From a virus: a stretch of DNA of 25,633 nucleotides. Both the position numbers and the translations under genes were made by a program. The stretch lies in IMG/VR virus record IMGVR_UViG_3300038701_001730, positions 1 through 25,633 of that record; one strand, 5' to 3'. Below the pieces are notes generated by a model, which worked only from the letters and a program-made list of their open reading frames with translations, was not told where the DNA came from and did no database searches. This document shows, piece by piece, positions 1 to 6,217 of this stretch; the stretch's first letter is position 1; the number at the start of each line of letters is the position of its first letter.

Positions 1-374
1 ACGAGGAAGCCTTCAGGGTCGGCGAAACGGGTCTCGCAACGGGCGGCATCAAGAGAGACGTAAGCGGTCGTCCCTACGATGGGACCAACCCTATCATGCC
101 GTGTGGAGAGCGGTCGGAACTCGACGCGTTGCTCGGGGACGTTGGCGAGGTCTAAGGAAGACTTATTGAGGTCGAGGGGACCGAAGTACCTTCCGTCGCT
201 TTGAGAGAACGTCTCCACTTCGTCGCCAATCCGGCAGACCACTGTTTGTTCCAAGAAGGGCGACGCGAGGGGGCGTCCACCTAAGGCTTCGACAGTCTCA
301 GGAGGCGCGTTGGTAGCTAGAAGGGTCACTGGCCGACCGTCACGGGTCTGCAGCGGCTTGCTGTAATCAATCAT
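1..374 (-). CDS. Hypothetical phage protein, 3' end beyond window
   Basis: The frame is open from an ATG at 374 to the window edge, with no stop in 124 codons. The N-terminus reads MIDYSKPLQTRDGRPVTLL, an opening of the kind seen in short hypothetical phage proteins; I know no function for it. A strong Shine-Dalgarno (AAGGAG, 7 nt before the ATG) overlaps the stop of the preceding 43-aa ORF, so the two are probably co-translated from the phage promoter at 565-543. No transmembrane segment or signal peptide is visible in the part present. That it is a gene is well supported; its role is unknown. Confidence 0.75.
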   Translation of the reverse strand, partial: MIDYSKPLQTRDGRPVTLLATNAPPETVEALGGRPLASPFLEQTVVCRIGDEVETFSQSDGRYFGPLDLNKSSLDLANVPEQRVEFRPLSTRHDRVGPIVGTTAYVSLDAARCETRFADPEGFL

Positions 375-385
375 TGTCGGTCTCC

Positions 386-517
386 TTAAGAGCGGAACTG
401 TTCGCGCTCAGAGGCGCTTGGGACGGCTTGCTCAGCACCACAGCGGACTTCGACGCCCGACGTTGATGCGATCTGCTGTGCGAGGCGCTGCTGGAGCGCC
501 GGGGATGTGATTTTCAT
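386..517 (-). CDS. Small hypothetical protein (43 aa)
   Basis: A 43-residue ORF starts at ATG 517 and stops with TAA at 388-386. It begins MKITSPALQQRLAQQIAS and ends SASEREQFRS. The AAAGGA Shine-Dalgarno with 6-7 nt spacing is the same type used by the other small genes here. It is the first ORF after the phage promoter at 565-543, and its stop lies inside the ribosome binding site of the next gene. It is soluble and Gln/Ser-rich, with no recognised domain. The promoter, ribosome binding site and tight coupling support translation; function unknown. Confidence 0.55.
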   Translation of the reverse strand: MKITSPALQQRLAQQIASTSGVEVRCGAEQAVPSASEREQFRS

Positions 518-542
518 GTCATTCCTTTCGAGAAGTGTTTCA

Positions 543-565
543 TTCACCGATGGTGAGGGTTAATT
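543..565 (-). promoter_or_regulatory. Phage RNA polymerase promoter P1 (T3-like)
   Basis: On the minus strand, AATTAACCCTCAC (565-553) is identical to positions -17 to -5 of the bacteriophage T3 promoter, followed by CATC and a predicted start GGTGA with +1 at 548. It stands just after the RNA polymerase gene and would drive the genes at 517-1 and whatever follows. Between it and the polymerase stop is a perfect 10-bp palindrome, CCACATGTGG (585-594), of unknown role. The sequence recurs at 3366 (minus) and 9401 (plus). Confidence 0.85.
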
Positions 566-599
566 GTATGCAAGGTCTGTAATCCCACATGTGGAACTA

Positions 600-3080
600 T
601 TATGCGAAGGTGTATTGCGCTTCGCGGATGCGGTTCAGATCTAGCGTCCCAGACTTAGGAGGCTCGGGTAGTTGCTCTGCCAGTTCTTCGCCGACCTGCT
701 CTTTGAGCTGCTCGTAGAAGTCCCGGAGAACGTCGCCTTCATATTGCTCCACCAAAGTGTCGCGAAGGATCGCACTGATCCGTGAAGTGTCCGCCGCGTG
801 AGCGCCGAAGCTGTCATGGATCATGGCGAGGTGGTTGATGCCTTCCCGGCGCGACCGAAGAGCAACGCCTTGAAGGTGGGCCGCATCGAGCGAGTGTACA
901 AAGTTCGGAGCAACGCCGTTCGTTTGAGCGCGGCTGTCGATCTTCTCTTCGTCGACTTGGATGACCACCTGTAGGCGGCTCCCGGCCCAGTGCGTGTCGA
1001 TGCGCTTTCCTTTCTGCTTCTTGTATTCCTGCAGGATCGGAAGACCCATCGGAGTAGTCCACCAGAGGGGCAGCGAGGCTTTGGCCGCGACAGTGGCGAC
1101 CTCCCGGAGCCAGTCCATCGCCGACGCAGCCGACGTGACGGTCTCGCGGATCGCCTCGTAGAGGACATAAGACAACCATGTGGAAGCTTGGTAGTTATCC
1201 ACGCCGCCAAGATATGGCGCCTTGCCTTCCCCTTCGAGATCTCGGTCGAGCTCCCGCAGTGTCTGGAGGATCATTCCCTGCATCCCGAAACGCGTAGCGC
1301 TGTAGCAGTATGTCATGGTCGGTCGCTTAGCGATCTTCCGGCCAATCCTGCCGTTCTGCCACGGGTTTGGGATCGTGATTGGAACTCCGTCCACGTCATC
1401 GTATGTGATCGTAGGCGTTTGATCTGCCTTAGCCTGAGCCTTAGCCGCCACCGCCATGTAGACGTCGGCAGGGACATCGGTCGGCAGGAGGTTGACCGTG
1501 CGCCCGCCTTCCTCGTCCCGGAGCATTGCTGAGAAGTGCTGCAGGCCTGAGCAGGAGCCATCCAGAGCCACTGGGATACGCGAAACGTACTCTGTCGGGT
1601 CTTCGAGAGACAGTGCTTCGAAGATCTCAATGCAAGCAGCAAGAGCACACCAAGGGTCGTCGGCCTGCGTCCAGAAGCGGTCCCCGTCGAGCGGATTTCG
1701 TCCGCTGTCCATGATGGCTTCGAGGTTGTCCAGAACCCACGCCTTGCGGTCTGCGAACGAGACCTTGTCGACGCCAAATAGGTTGGCCACGTGGACTTGC
1801 AGCCAGTCGAACCCTTGGAGACCGAGGGGCTTGCCGTCGGCGAAGTGAATGAGCGCCTTCTGCCAGTCGCTGCCTTGAGGTGACGGGCCAAATACTGGGA
1901 CAGGGTACACCCGTCCACGGAAGTCGAGCTCGTGCGGGAAGAAGATACGCTCTTCCTCTTCGAACCGGCGGGCAACCCAAAGACCCTGCATGAGGCAGAT
2001 GCGGCTGCTCGTCCGCTCGCCGTTCCGAGCGTAGGTCAGCGCGGCCTCCTTCTTCCACGCCAACTTGGCTTCCTCATTCGTCTCGATGTCGACAGGCTTG
2101 GGCGGCACTGGGTCGTCTTCTCGTTGAGGGAGACCTCCCAGAGTTCCGCCCCCTGTCCAGACCTCCTGCATGATCGACAGGACGTCCCGGTTGATCCTCC
2201 ACGGAGTGTCTTGGATGTGGTTCACCGCTGCATAGCAGTTGTCGATGTCCACTCCGCGAAGCTCTTCGTGGTACGCCTTGTTCCGCTGCTTGACGAACAG
2301 GTTTCCGGGGCGACGGAGCAGGTACCCACCATAGGTAGGAGACCTCCAGCGGCGCGGACGGATCAGCATCGGGAGATTGATCGGCTCCAGCAGAGAGCAC
2401 CGCTCGTGTTGGTTATCGAGCCACACTTCGAGAGCCTCCGAAGGGGCGAGACGATACGTGTAGCCGCGCTTGTGCTTCTGCGCGTCCCTCGTGAACAGTC
2501 CGGTCGCTTCCATGACCAGTTCCATCATCTTGAGGCCAACAGTGGTCTTGTGGCTCTCCGACAGTTCCCGGCGGACACCTTCCGCCTCGAATAGTTTCTG
2601 GACTGCTGAGCGACGCTGGCGTGAGTACCCGCGCTTCTCTTGCTTGACCATGTAGCCCTTGTACCCGGACTTGTTGTGTTCCCGGAACGCCTTGAACTCC
2701 AAGTTCTCCGACAGAGCGTTCGTGATCGCGATAGCGACCGTCTGGAATGCAGAGCGGGATATGGCCATGTTCGTCATGACACGGACGGTGAGATATGCGG
2801 CCTCGTCAGGGTCCGTTAGGAGTAGGAAGTCGAGCACGTTGTGGCGGCGACCAGCCTTCCCGTCACATCCTGCCTTGATCGCTCCGCGGATGGCGTTCGC
2901 GACGGGCTCCACACAGGTCTTGATAAGCAGCTGGCCGGGCGGAAGATTGGCTTCCTCGTCGACCGTCCCTGCCTCGACCCGCCAAGGGAGTTTGCGTGAG
3001 TGGTAGCGTTCAACGCCGAGCGCTTTGCTCTCTTCTTCGAGTTCTACCTGCCGGCGGATGAGTGTACGAATATCTTGCAT
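600..3080 (-). CDS. T7-family single-subunit DNA-directed RNA polymerase
   Basis: This 826-aa enzyme (T7 gp1 is 883 aa) transcribes phage genes from phage-specific promoters. The catalytic set is complete: Asp507 in ALDGSCSGLQHFSAMLRD (T7 D537), Lys585 and Tyr593 in KRPTMTYCY (T7 K631, Y639), and Asp756 in MIHDSFG (T7 D812). The C-terminus ends in FA as in T7. The specificity loop (about 681-704) keeps Arg693, Arg702 and Gln704 (T7 R746, R756, Q758) but has Asp695 where T7 has Asn748, the T3-type residue; this fits the T3-like promoters in the window. The loop is one residue shorter than in T7. The ATG at 3080 has an AAGGA Shine-Dalgarno held in a small hairpin. The gene lies downstream of promoter P2 and the integrase. 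Confidence 0.97.
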   Translation of the reverse strand: MQDIRTLIRRQVELEEESKALGVERYHSRKLPWRVEAGTVDEEANLPPGQLLIKTCVEPVANAIRGAIKAGCDGKAGRRHNVLDFLLLTDPDEAAYLTVRVMTNMAISRSAFQTVAIAITNALSENLEFKAFREHNKSGYKGYMVKQEKRGYSRQRRSAVQKLFEAEGVRRELSESHKTTVGLKMMELVMEATGLFTRDAQKHKRGYTYRLAPSEALEVWLDNQHERCSLLEPINLPMLIRPRRWRSPTYGGYLLRRPGNLFVKQRNKAYHEELRGVDIDNCYAAVNHIQDTPWRINRDVLSIMQEVWTGGGTLGGLPQREDDPVPPKPVDIETNEEAKLAWKKEAALTYARNGERTSSRICLMQGLWVARRFEEEERIFFPHELDFRGRVYPVPVFGPSPQGSDWQKALIHFADGKPLGLQGFDWLQVHVANLFGVDKVSFADRKAWVLDNLEAIMDSGRNPLDGDRFWTQADDPWCALAACIEIFEALSLEDPTEYVSRIPVALDGSCSGLQHFSAMLRDEEGGRTVNLLPTDVPADVYMAVAAKAQAKADQTPTITYDDVDGVPITIPNPWQNGRIGRKIAKRPTMTYCYSATRFGMQGMILQTLRELDRDLEGEGKAPYLGGVDNYQASTWLSYVLYEAIRETVTSAASAMDWLREVATVAAKASLPLWWTTPMGLPILQEYKKQKGKRIDTHWAGSRLQVVIQVDEEKIDSRAQTNGVAPNFVHSLDAAHLQGVALRSRREGINHLAMIHDSFGAHAADTSRISAILRDTLVEQYEGDVLRDFYEQLKEQVGEELAEQLPEPPKSGTLDLNRIREAQYTFA

Positions 3081-3082
3081 GT

Positions 3083-3095
3083 GGAAGTTCCTTCC
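3083..3095 (-). promoter_or_regulatory. Ribosome binding site of RNA polymerase inside a hairpin
   Basis: On the minus strand the leader reads GGAAG-GAA-CTTCC-AC-ATG. GGAAG and CTTCC are perfect 5-bp arms around a 3-nt loop, and the Shine-Dalgarno AAGGA spans the left arm and loop. Folding would partly hide the ribosome binding site of the polymerase gene and lower its translation. The stem is short, so the effect may be mild; no other leader in the window shows this. Confidence 0.45.
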
Positions 3096-3163
3096 GGGTT
3101 AGGGATTTAGGCTGCTCAAACGGCAGTCCCGAGGTTGTCGACTATGTGGAAGTATTTGGTGCG

Positions 3164-3304
3164 TTAGAAACAGCGTGGAAGGGACCGGCAGTAGTCCGTC
3201 CAAAGATGCCTCTCGGCTTCTATGATACGGTGTATTCTCGCGATGCGCGCCTCTCGGTCGAGCGCATCCACCGGCCTCTCTGGGTCGTGCTTTCCAGTGA
3301 ACAT
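3164..3304 (-). CDS. Small hypothetical protein in RNA polymerase leader (46 aa)
   Basis: ATG 3304 is preceded by AAGGAG at 6-nt spacing and lies 45 nt downstream of the predicted start of phage promoter P2. The 46-aa product begins MFTGKHDPERPVDALDREAR and is strongly charged, with a probable amphipathic helix (ALDREARIARIHRIIEAERH). No family is recognised. The frame is open further upstream, to 3379, but that would begin before the P2 start site, so I chose the ATG with the Shine-Dalgarno. Because it is read before the polymerase on the P2 transcript, a regulatory role is conceivable but not shown. Confidence 0.5.
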   Translation of the reverse strand: MFTGKHDPERPVDALDREARIARIHRIIEAERHLWTDYCRSLPRCF

Positions 3305-3343
3305 AAGGTGCTCCTTAGGTACTCTTTCAGTGGCTGTGTTCAG

Positions 3344-3366
3344 CCCACCGAGGGTGAGGGTTAATT
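3344..3366 (-). promoter_or_regulatory. Phage RNA polymerase promoter P2 (T3-like), upstream of the polymerase gene
   Basis: AATTAACCCTCAC (3366-3354, minus strand) is identical to T3 promoter -17 to -5, followed by CCTC and a start GGTGG with +1 at 3349. It reads into the 46-aa ORF and then the RNA polymerase gene, so the polymerase should drive its own synthesis in a positive loop. The promoter sits on the polymerase side of the proposed attP core and would remain linked to the gene in a prophage. Confidence 0.88.
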
Positions 3367-3379
3367 GCTCGACTGGCAC

Positions 3380-3456
3380 GTTCTCAACTGTGTGGAGGTA
3401 TCGTGCCTAATCGTGCCAAGAGTAGCATTTTAGGATCGTGCCAGCGGGCACGGTCG
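3380..3456. repeat. Cluster of GGCACG/CGTGCC sites, candidate integrase arm sites
   Basis: Five copies of GGCACG or its complement fall in about 75 bp: TGGCACGTTC (near 3384), two TCGTGCC units spaced 9 nt apart (3403-3418), another at 3436, and GGGCACGG at 3447. The last two face each other as the inverted repeat CGTGCC-AGCG-GGCACG. Repeated short sites beside a phage integrase and next to a possible crossover core are typical of arm-type binding sites. A repressor or RNA polymerase accessory site is an alternative, because the cluster directly abuts promoter P2. Confidence 0.5.
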
Positions 3457-3493
3457 AAAAACGCCTCTGAAGTCACTGAAAGATTATGGATAT

Positions 3494-3508
3494 ACTGGAG
3501 CGGGTGAT
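3494..3508 (-). other. attP: Candidate attP core matching a tRNA-Gly 3' end
   Basis: The minus strand at 3508-3496 reads ATCACCCGCTCCA. As I recall, many bacterial tRNA-Gly genes, including alphaproteobacterial ones, end in CACCCGCTCCA, with CCA encoded. It lies 51 bp beyond the integrase stop and 40-120 bp from a cluster of repeated GGCACG sites. Integrases of this type often use tRNA 3' ends. The match is short (11-13 bp) and upstream bases do not follow the tRNA T-arm closely, so this is a reasoned candidate rather than a demonstrated site. Confidence 0.45.
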
Positions 3509-3556
3509 ACCAACCCCCACCATATTTTCCAATGACTTACTGAGAGTGCGCCGCGC

Positions 3557-4828
3557 CTAGGATGGCACATTATTTCCACATAGTTGAAGTTCTGTTGTGG
3601 AACACTCTGTCGCTTCAGATCCTGCTTTCCCCTGCCTAGTTCCAACCGAGGCGTTAAGGTTCAGGATCGATACCCCACGCCACACGTGGCTGTTCATGAG
3701 GTGTAGGTAATTCTGGGCCGTGATCTTGATGTCCGAGTGCCCGAGCCAGTCGCGCAAGGCAACAATGTCGAGCCCGCCTTCAGCCAGTCGAGTGGCGCAG
3801 GTGTGCCGAAACGTGTGGAGCACAACGTCGTCGAACTGGAAGCCCTTCATCGCCATGTCTGCCCGCACCTTCTTGAGGTGATAGAGCGGGCCTGAGCTGC
3901 CTTTGGCCCAAGGGAACCAGCGGGTGCCTTCGCAGCGCTCGTTAAGTTCCTCAATAGCCTTCATGGCTCGGTCGCTCAGCGGTATGTCGCGCGGCTTGCG
4001 GCTCTTGGTCACAAAGATCTCTGCGCCACGGTAGACGGTGCGCTTAGGGACCGCCAACCAGATGCCTTCGACATGCTCTCCTGTCACCGGGTCGCGCCAG
4101 CGCTTCCGCTTGAGCCAGCTCGGTCCTGCCAACAGTGCCTCGGTCAGACGACAGCCGGTGTCCATCAGGATGATGGCAAGGCGTTCGAAATGCCACCAAG
4201 TGCGGGTAGGCTCGTCCTGCCGTCGCTGCAGTATGCACTCAAACATCGCCGCTTCCTCGTCCAGAGAGACGACGCGGTCCCTTGTGTTGTCGAAAGTGAT
4301 CTTTGGGAAGTCCGGCATGGCCGACAGGTGCCCATCCTTGACCGCTTGGCGGCATGCAGCTGACAGACTGCCGAGCAGCTTGCGTACACTCGCCGGGGCA
4401 TAGTTCTCTTCTTCGAAGAGGCGCTCTGTTAGCTCTGCAACGACGACAGTGGACACTTGCCCGATCTGTAGATCGCTCGGCAGGAGCCGCGTCAGGATGC
4501 GCACGTTGGATCTGTGTGTGGCCTCTGCCCGACAGTCACCCCAGACGTCACGGTGCGATAGGCACGTAGCGAGCCAGCTGGATAGGTAAGGACTGTCGAG
4601 GTTCCTGCTTGTGGAAGCTTTGGTCTCGCGGCCCTTTGGGGCAACGACGCCGCCCATGGCCGGGTGCTTCGGATGCACTCCTGCCATCCAGTCGCGGCGC
4701 TGCGCTTCCGCCTCTGCCTTGTCCTTCGTGCTGAGACCGACACGGCTCCGACGGAGACCGCCAGAGCCATCAGGGACTTCGGTGTCGAGGTAGTAGACAC
4801 CATTCGGTTTCTGTTTGAGGTCAGTCAT
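3557..4828 (-). CDS. int: Tyrosine recombinase, phage integrase
   Basis: This 423-aa protein carries out site-specific integration and excision. The catalytic residues are visible: Arg227 (MDTGCRLTEAL), Lys275 (VTKSRKPRDIP), His338 and Arg341 (HTFRHTCATRL), His364 (LGHSDIKIT) and the nucleophile Tyr374 (QNYLHL). An N-terminal SAM-like DNA-binding region (about 75-165) precedes the catalytic domain. I chose ATG 4828 (MTDLKQKPNGVYYL) because GGAGG stands 7 nt before it and overlaps the stop of the upstream regulator, implying coupled translation; a longer frame up to 4903 would overlap that gene. It is followed by a likely attP and then the RNA polymerase, so the phage is temperate or recently was. 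Confidence 0.95.
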   Translation of the reverse strand: MTDLKQKPNGVYYLDTEVPDGSGGLRRSRVGLSTKDKAEAEAQRRDWMAGVHPKHPAMGGVVAPKGRETKASTSRNLDSPYLSSWLATCLSHRDVWGDCRAEATHRSNVRILTRLLPSDLQIGQVSTVVVAELTERLFEEENYAPASVRKLLGSLSAACRQAVKDGHLSAMPDFPKITFDNTRDRVVSLDEEAAMFECILQRRQDEPTRTWWHFERLAIILMDTGCRLTEALLAGPSWLKRKRWRDPVTGEHVEGIWLAVPKRTVYRGAEIFVTKSRKPRDIPLSDRAMKAIEELNERCEGTRWFPWAKGSSGPLYHLKKVRADMAMKGFQFDDVVLHTFRHTCATRLAEGGLDIVALRDWLGHSDIKITAQNYLHLMNSHVWRGVSILNLNASVGTRQGKAGSEATECSTTELQLCGNNVPS

Positions 4829-4830
4829 GT

Positions 4831-5229
4831 TCAATCCTCCAGTGCTAAGGCCTGCCCGATCTCGTCCGCGACGGACTGACCGAGAGGCGTTAGCTTGATC
4901 CATTTGCGGCGGTTGTCAGACGGGTCTGTCTCACGTCGGAGCCAGCCCAGTCCGTCCTGCCGTTTGCCGTTGCGAATGCGCCCCTCGTTGAGAAACACGC
5001 GGTACGTGGTGTGTAAGCTCCGATTGATCGCTGGTCCTACAGCCTCTTGAAGCTCGGTAAAGGTCGCTGGCTTCCCTGCCCGGTCGGCCATAGCTGCTGC
5101 GAGAAAGAATGACGCCTGCGCCAGCGTCAGGTGCCGTGGTGCGATTTCAGCTAGGGTCACGACCCCGACTGAGAAGTTCCGCAAAGCGGGCGTGTGCGCG
5201 CGCCGCCGTGCCTTCAATGTTTGTGCCAT
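4831..5229 (-). CDS. MarR-like winged-helix protein, coupled to integrase
   Basis: This 132-aa protein has a basic N-terminus and a winged-helix pattern from about residue 33 to 118: RHLTLAQASFFLAAAM, then TFTELQEAVGPAINRSLHTTYRVF as the likely recognition region, and a wing leading to LRRETDPSDNRRKWIKLTPLG. The final stretch (DPSDNRR...LTPLG) is the signature wing of MarR-type regulators. AGGAG lies 7 nt before ATG 5229. The stop TGA is 2 nt from the integrase start, so the two are co-expressed. It may control integration, excision or lysogeny, but its target cannot be read from the sequence. The 138 bp before it (5230-5367) holds no convincing gene or promoter. Confidence 0.75.
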   Translation of the reverse strand: MAQTLKARRRAHTPALRNFSVGVVTLAEIAPRHLTLAQASFFLAAAMADRAGKPATFTELQEAVGPAINRSLHTTYRVFLNEGRIRNGKRQDGLGWLRRETDPSDNRRKWIKLTPLGQSVADEIGQALALED

Positions 5230-5367
5230 TTGATTTCTCCTGAGAGCGTTTTGCTCGAGTAGTGTTGAATGTCTGTATGTCGTTCATGTGGTAGTGTCCA
5301 GTCGCGGTTGTTTCGGTGCGGCATGTGGCTCGTTTACAACTAAGTAGGATCACGCTGTAGAGGCGCT

Positions 5368-5688
5368 TCATTTTGACGCGGAGAACAGGGCTTCAATAAG
5401 GTCTACCCCTTCTCTGGCCGCAGTGTCGGATGCCTTGTAGTAGACCATTCCCAGTTCCATTGTTTCCACCTTCCCCTCCGCCTCCAGCCCGTGCAGTCTC
5501 CTGCGCAGCTGTGAGCGGGACAAAGGTGTCTGGGAGAGAAGCTCTGCCAGTGACGTCCACGGATCCCCTCGGCAGTAGCGGCTTAGCAGAGCAATACCGA
5601 GACCTCCGGTCCCCCATTCCTCCATGTCATATTCGGCGATCCGTTGGACAGCGTCCAACAGGTCGCATATTGCGCGGTTATCGGCGAT
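5368..5688 (-). CDS. Winged-helix (MarR-like) protein with apparent ATC start
   Basis: The frame encodes about 106 aa with a helix-turn-helix pattern near residues 44-75 (WTSLAELLSQTPLSRSQLRR, then HGLEAEGKVE), like MarR-type winged helices. No ATG fits. The leader GGAGACCGATT-ATC matches base for base, apart from two spacer bases, the leader GGAGACCGACA-ATG used by the gene at 374, so ATC sits exactly where ATG is expected. Protein-like sequence (ADNRAICDLLDAVQRIAEYD) continues upstream of the TTG at 5658 and supports the longer form. Alternatives are TTG 5658 or ATG 5625, neither with a good Shine-Dalgarno. It is a second small DNA-binding protein two genes upstream of int, perhaps its regulatory partner. 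Confidence 0.65.
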   Translation of the reverse strand: MADNRAICDLLDAVQRIAEYDMEEWGTGGLGIALLSRYCRGDPWTSLAELLSQTPLSRSQLRRRLHGLEAEGKVETMELGMVYYKASDTAAREGVDLIEALFSASK

Positions 5689-5700
5689 AATCGGTCTCCC

Positions 5701-5847
5701 TCATTTTGTTTCTCGTTCGCTCGTTATGCGCTCTTGCCGAGCACGGATGCGGGCAAGCTGCGCCGATCTGTCAGCCCCTCGTAGCAGAAGCTTGGTTGCA
5801 CGTGAGGTGCGCCTAGTCGGGCTGTACCCGTTCCAGTTCGCTCTCAT
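5701..5847 (-). CDS. Small arginine-rich protein (48 aa)
   Basis: A 48-aa ORF begins MRANWNGYSPTRRTSRATK and holds 11 arginines, mostly in two clusters. Its ATG overlaps the TGA of the upstream zinc-ribbon ORF (ATGA), and its own stop adjoins the Shine-Dalgarno of the next gene. The charge suggests nucleic-acid binding, but no domain is recognised. Its support comes from position in a run of coupled genes. Confidence 0.5.
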   Translation of the reverse strand: MRANWNGYSPTRRTSRATKLLLRGADRSAQLARIRARQERITSERETK

Positions 5848-5993
5848 GGGTGCCCCCTAGTGTCTCCGCAGGAGCCGCAAGCGACCCACTGCCCGGACGT
5901 CGAATCAGCGTTATTCCAGATGCGTCCGAAACCGTCGCAGGTCTCGCAATCCGTCTCTTGCTCGTGTTCGGCACGTGTAGGAAAGGGGTTCAT
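5844..5993 (-). CDS. Small zinc-ribbon-like protein (49 aa)
   Basis: This 49-aa ORF carries two CxxC pairs, Cys16/Cys19 (DCETCDGFG) and Cys39/Cys42 (ACGSCGDTRG), spaced like a DnaJ-type or treble-clef zinc ribbon. It starts with ATG overlapping the stop of the previous gene (AAATGA) and ends overlapping the next start. Metal binding is inferred from the cysteines; a target (DNA, RNA or protein) is not evident. Such tiny zinc proteins are common among early phage genes. Confidence 0.6.
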   Translation of the reverse strand: MNPFPTRAEHEQETDCETCDGFGRIWNNADSTSGQWVACGSCGDTRGHP

Positions 5994-6217
5994 TTCTTTT
6001 CCCCCTCGCCTGTCAGCTTCTCAAGATCTTCCAAGGCACGGCGCATGGTGCCTAGCTGGCGCTCGATTTCCTCCTTGTTGCGCTTGAAGTATTTCGCAGC
6101 TTCCTCCGTAGGCACGTCGTAACGCATGTGATCCGCGTCTGAGAAAGTGGCGTTTGCGGCGTTATGGAACGCAGTGATCGCTCGGGCGGTCATGTTCAGT
6201 TTGTCGTGCTCGTTCAT
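5990..6217 (-). CDS. Small helical hypothetical protein (75 aa)
   Basis: ATG 6217 overlaps the TGA of the upstream gene (ATGA), with GGGAGA about 7 nt before it. The 75-aa product has a mid-section reading MRYDVPTEEAAKYFKRNKEE and a highly charged, probably coiled C-terminal helix (about 46-72). It is soluble with no known domain. Translation is probably coupled to the putative peptidase gene before it. Function unknown. Confidence 0.7.
   Translation of the reverse strand: MNEHDKLNMTARAITAFHNAANATFSDADHMRYDVPTEEAAKYFKRNKEEIERQLGTMRRALEDLEKLTGEGEKK

Noticed and set aside
3436-3456. Hairpin CGTGCC-AGCG-GGCACG as a terminator between int and the polymerase
   Set aside because: No T-run follows on either strand in the correct place; better explained as paired protein-binding sites.
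5147-5371. Minus-strand frame of 74 codons between the winged-helix gene and the MarR-like gene
   Set aside because: No Shine-Dalgarno before its ATG, low-complexity composition, and it overlaps the start and ribosome binding site of the MarR-like gene by about 80 bp.
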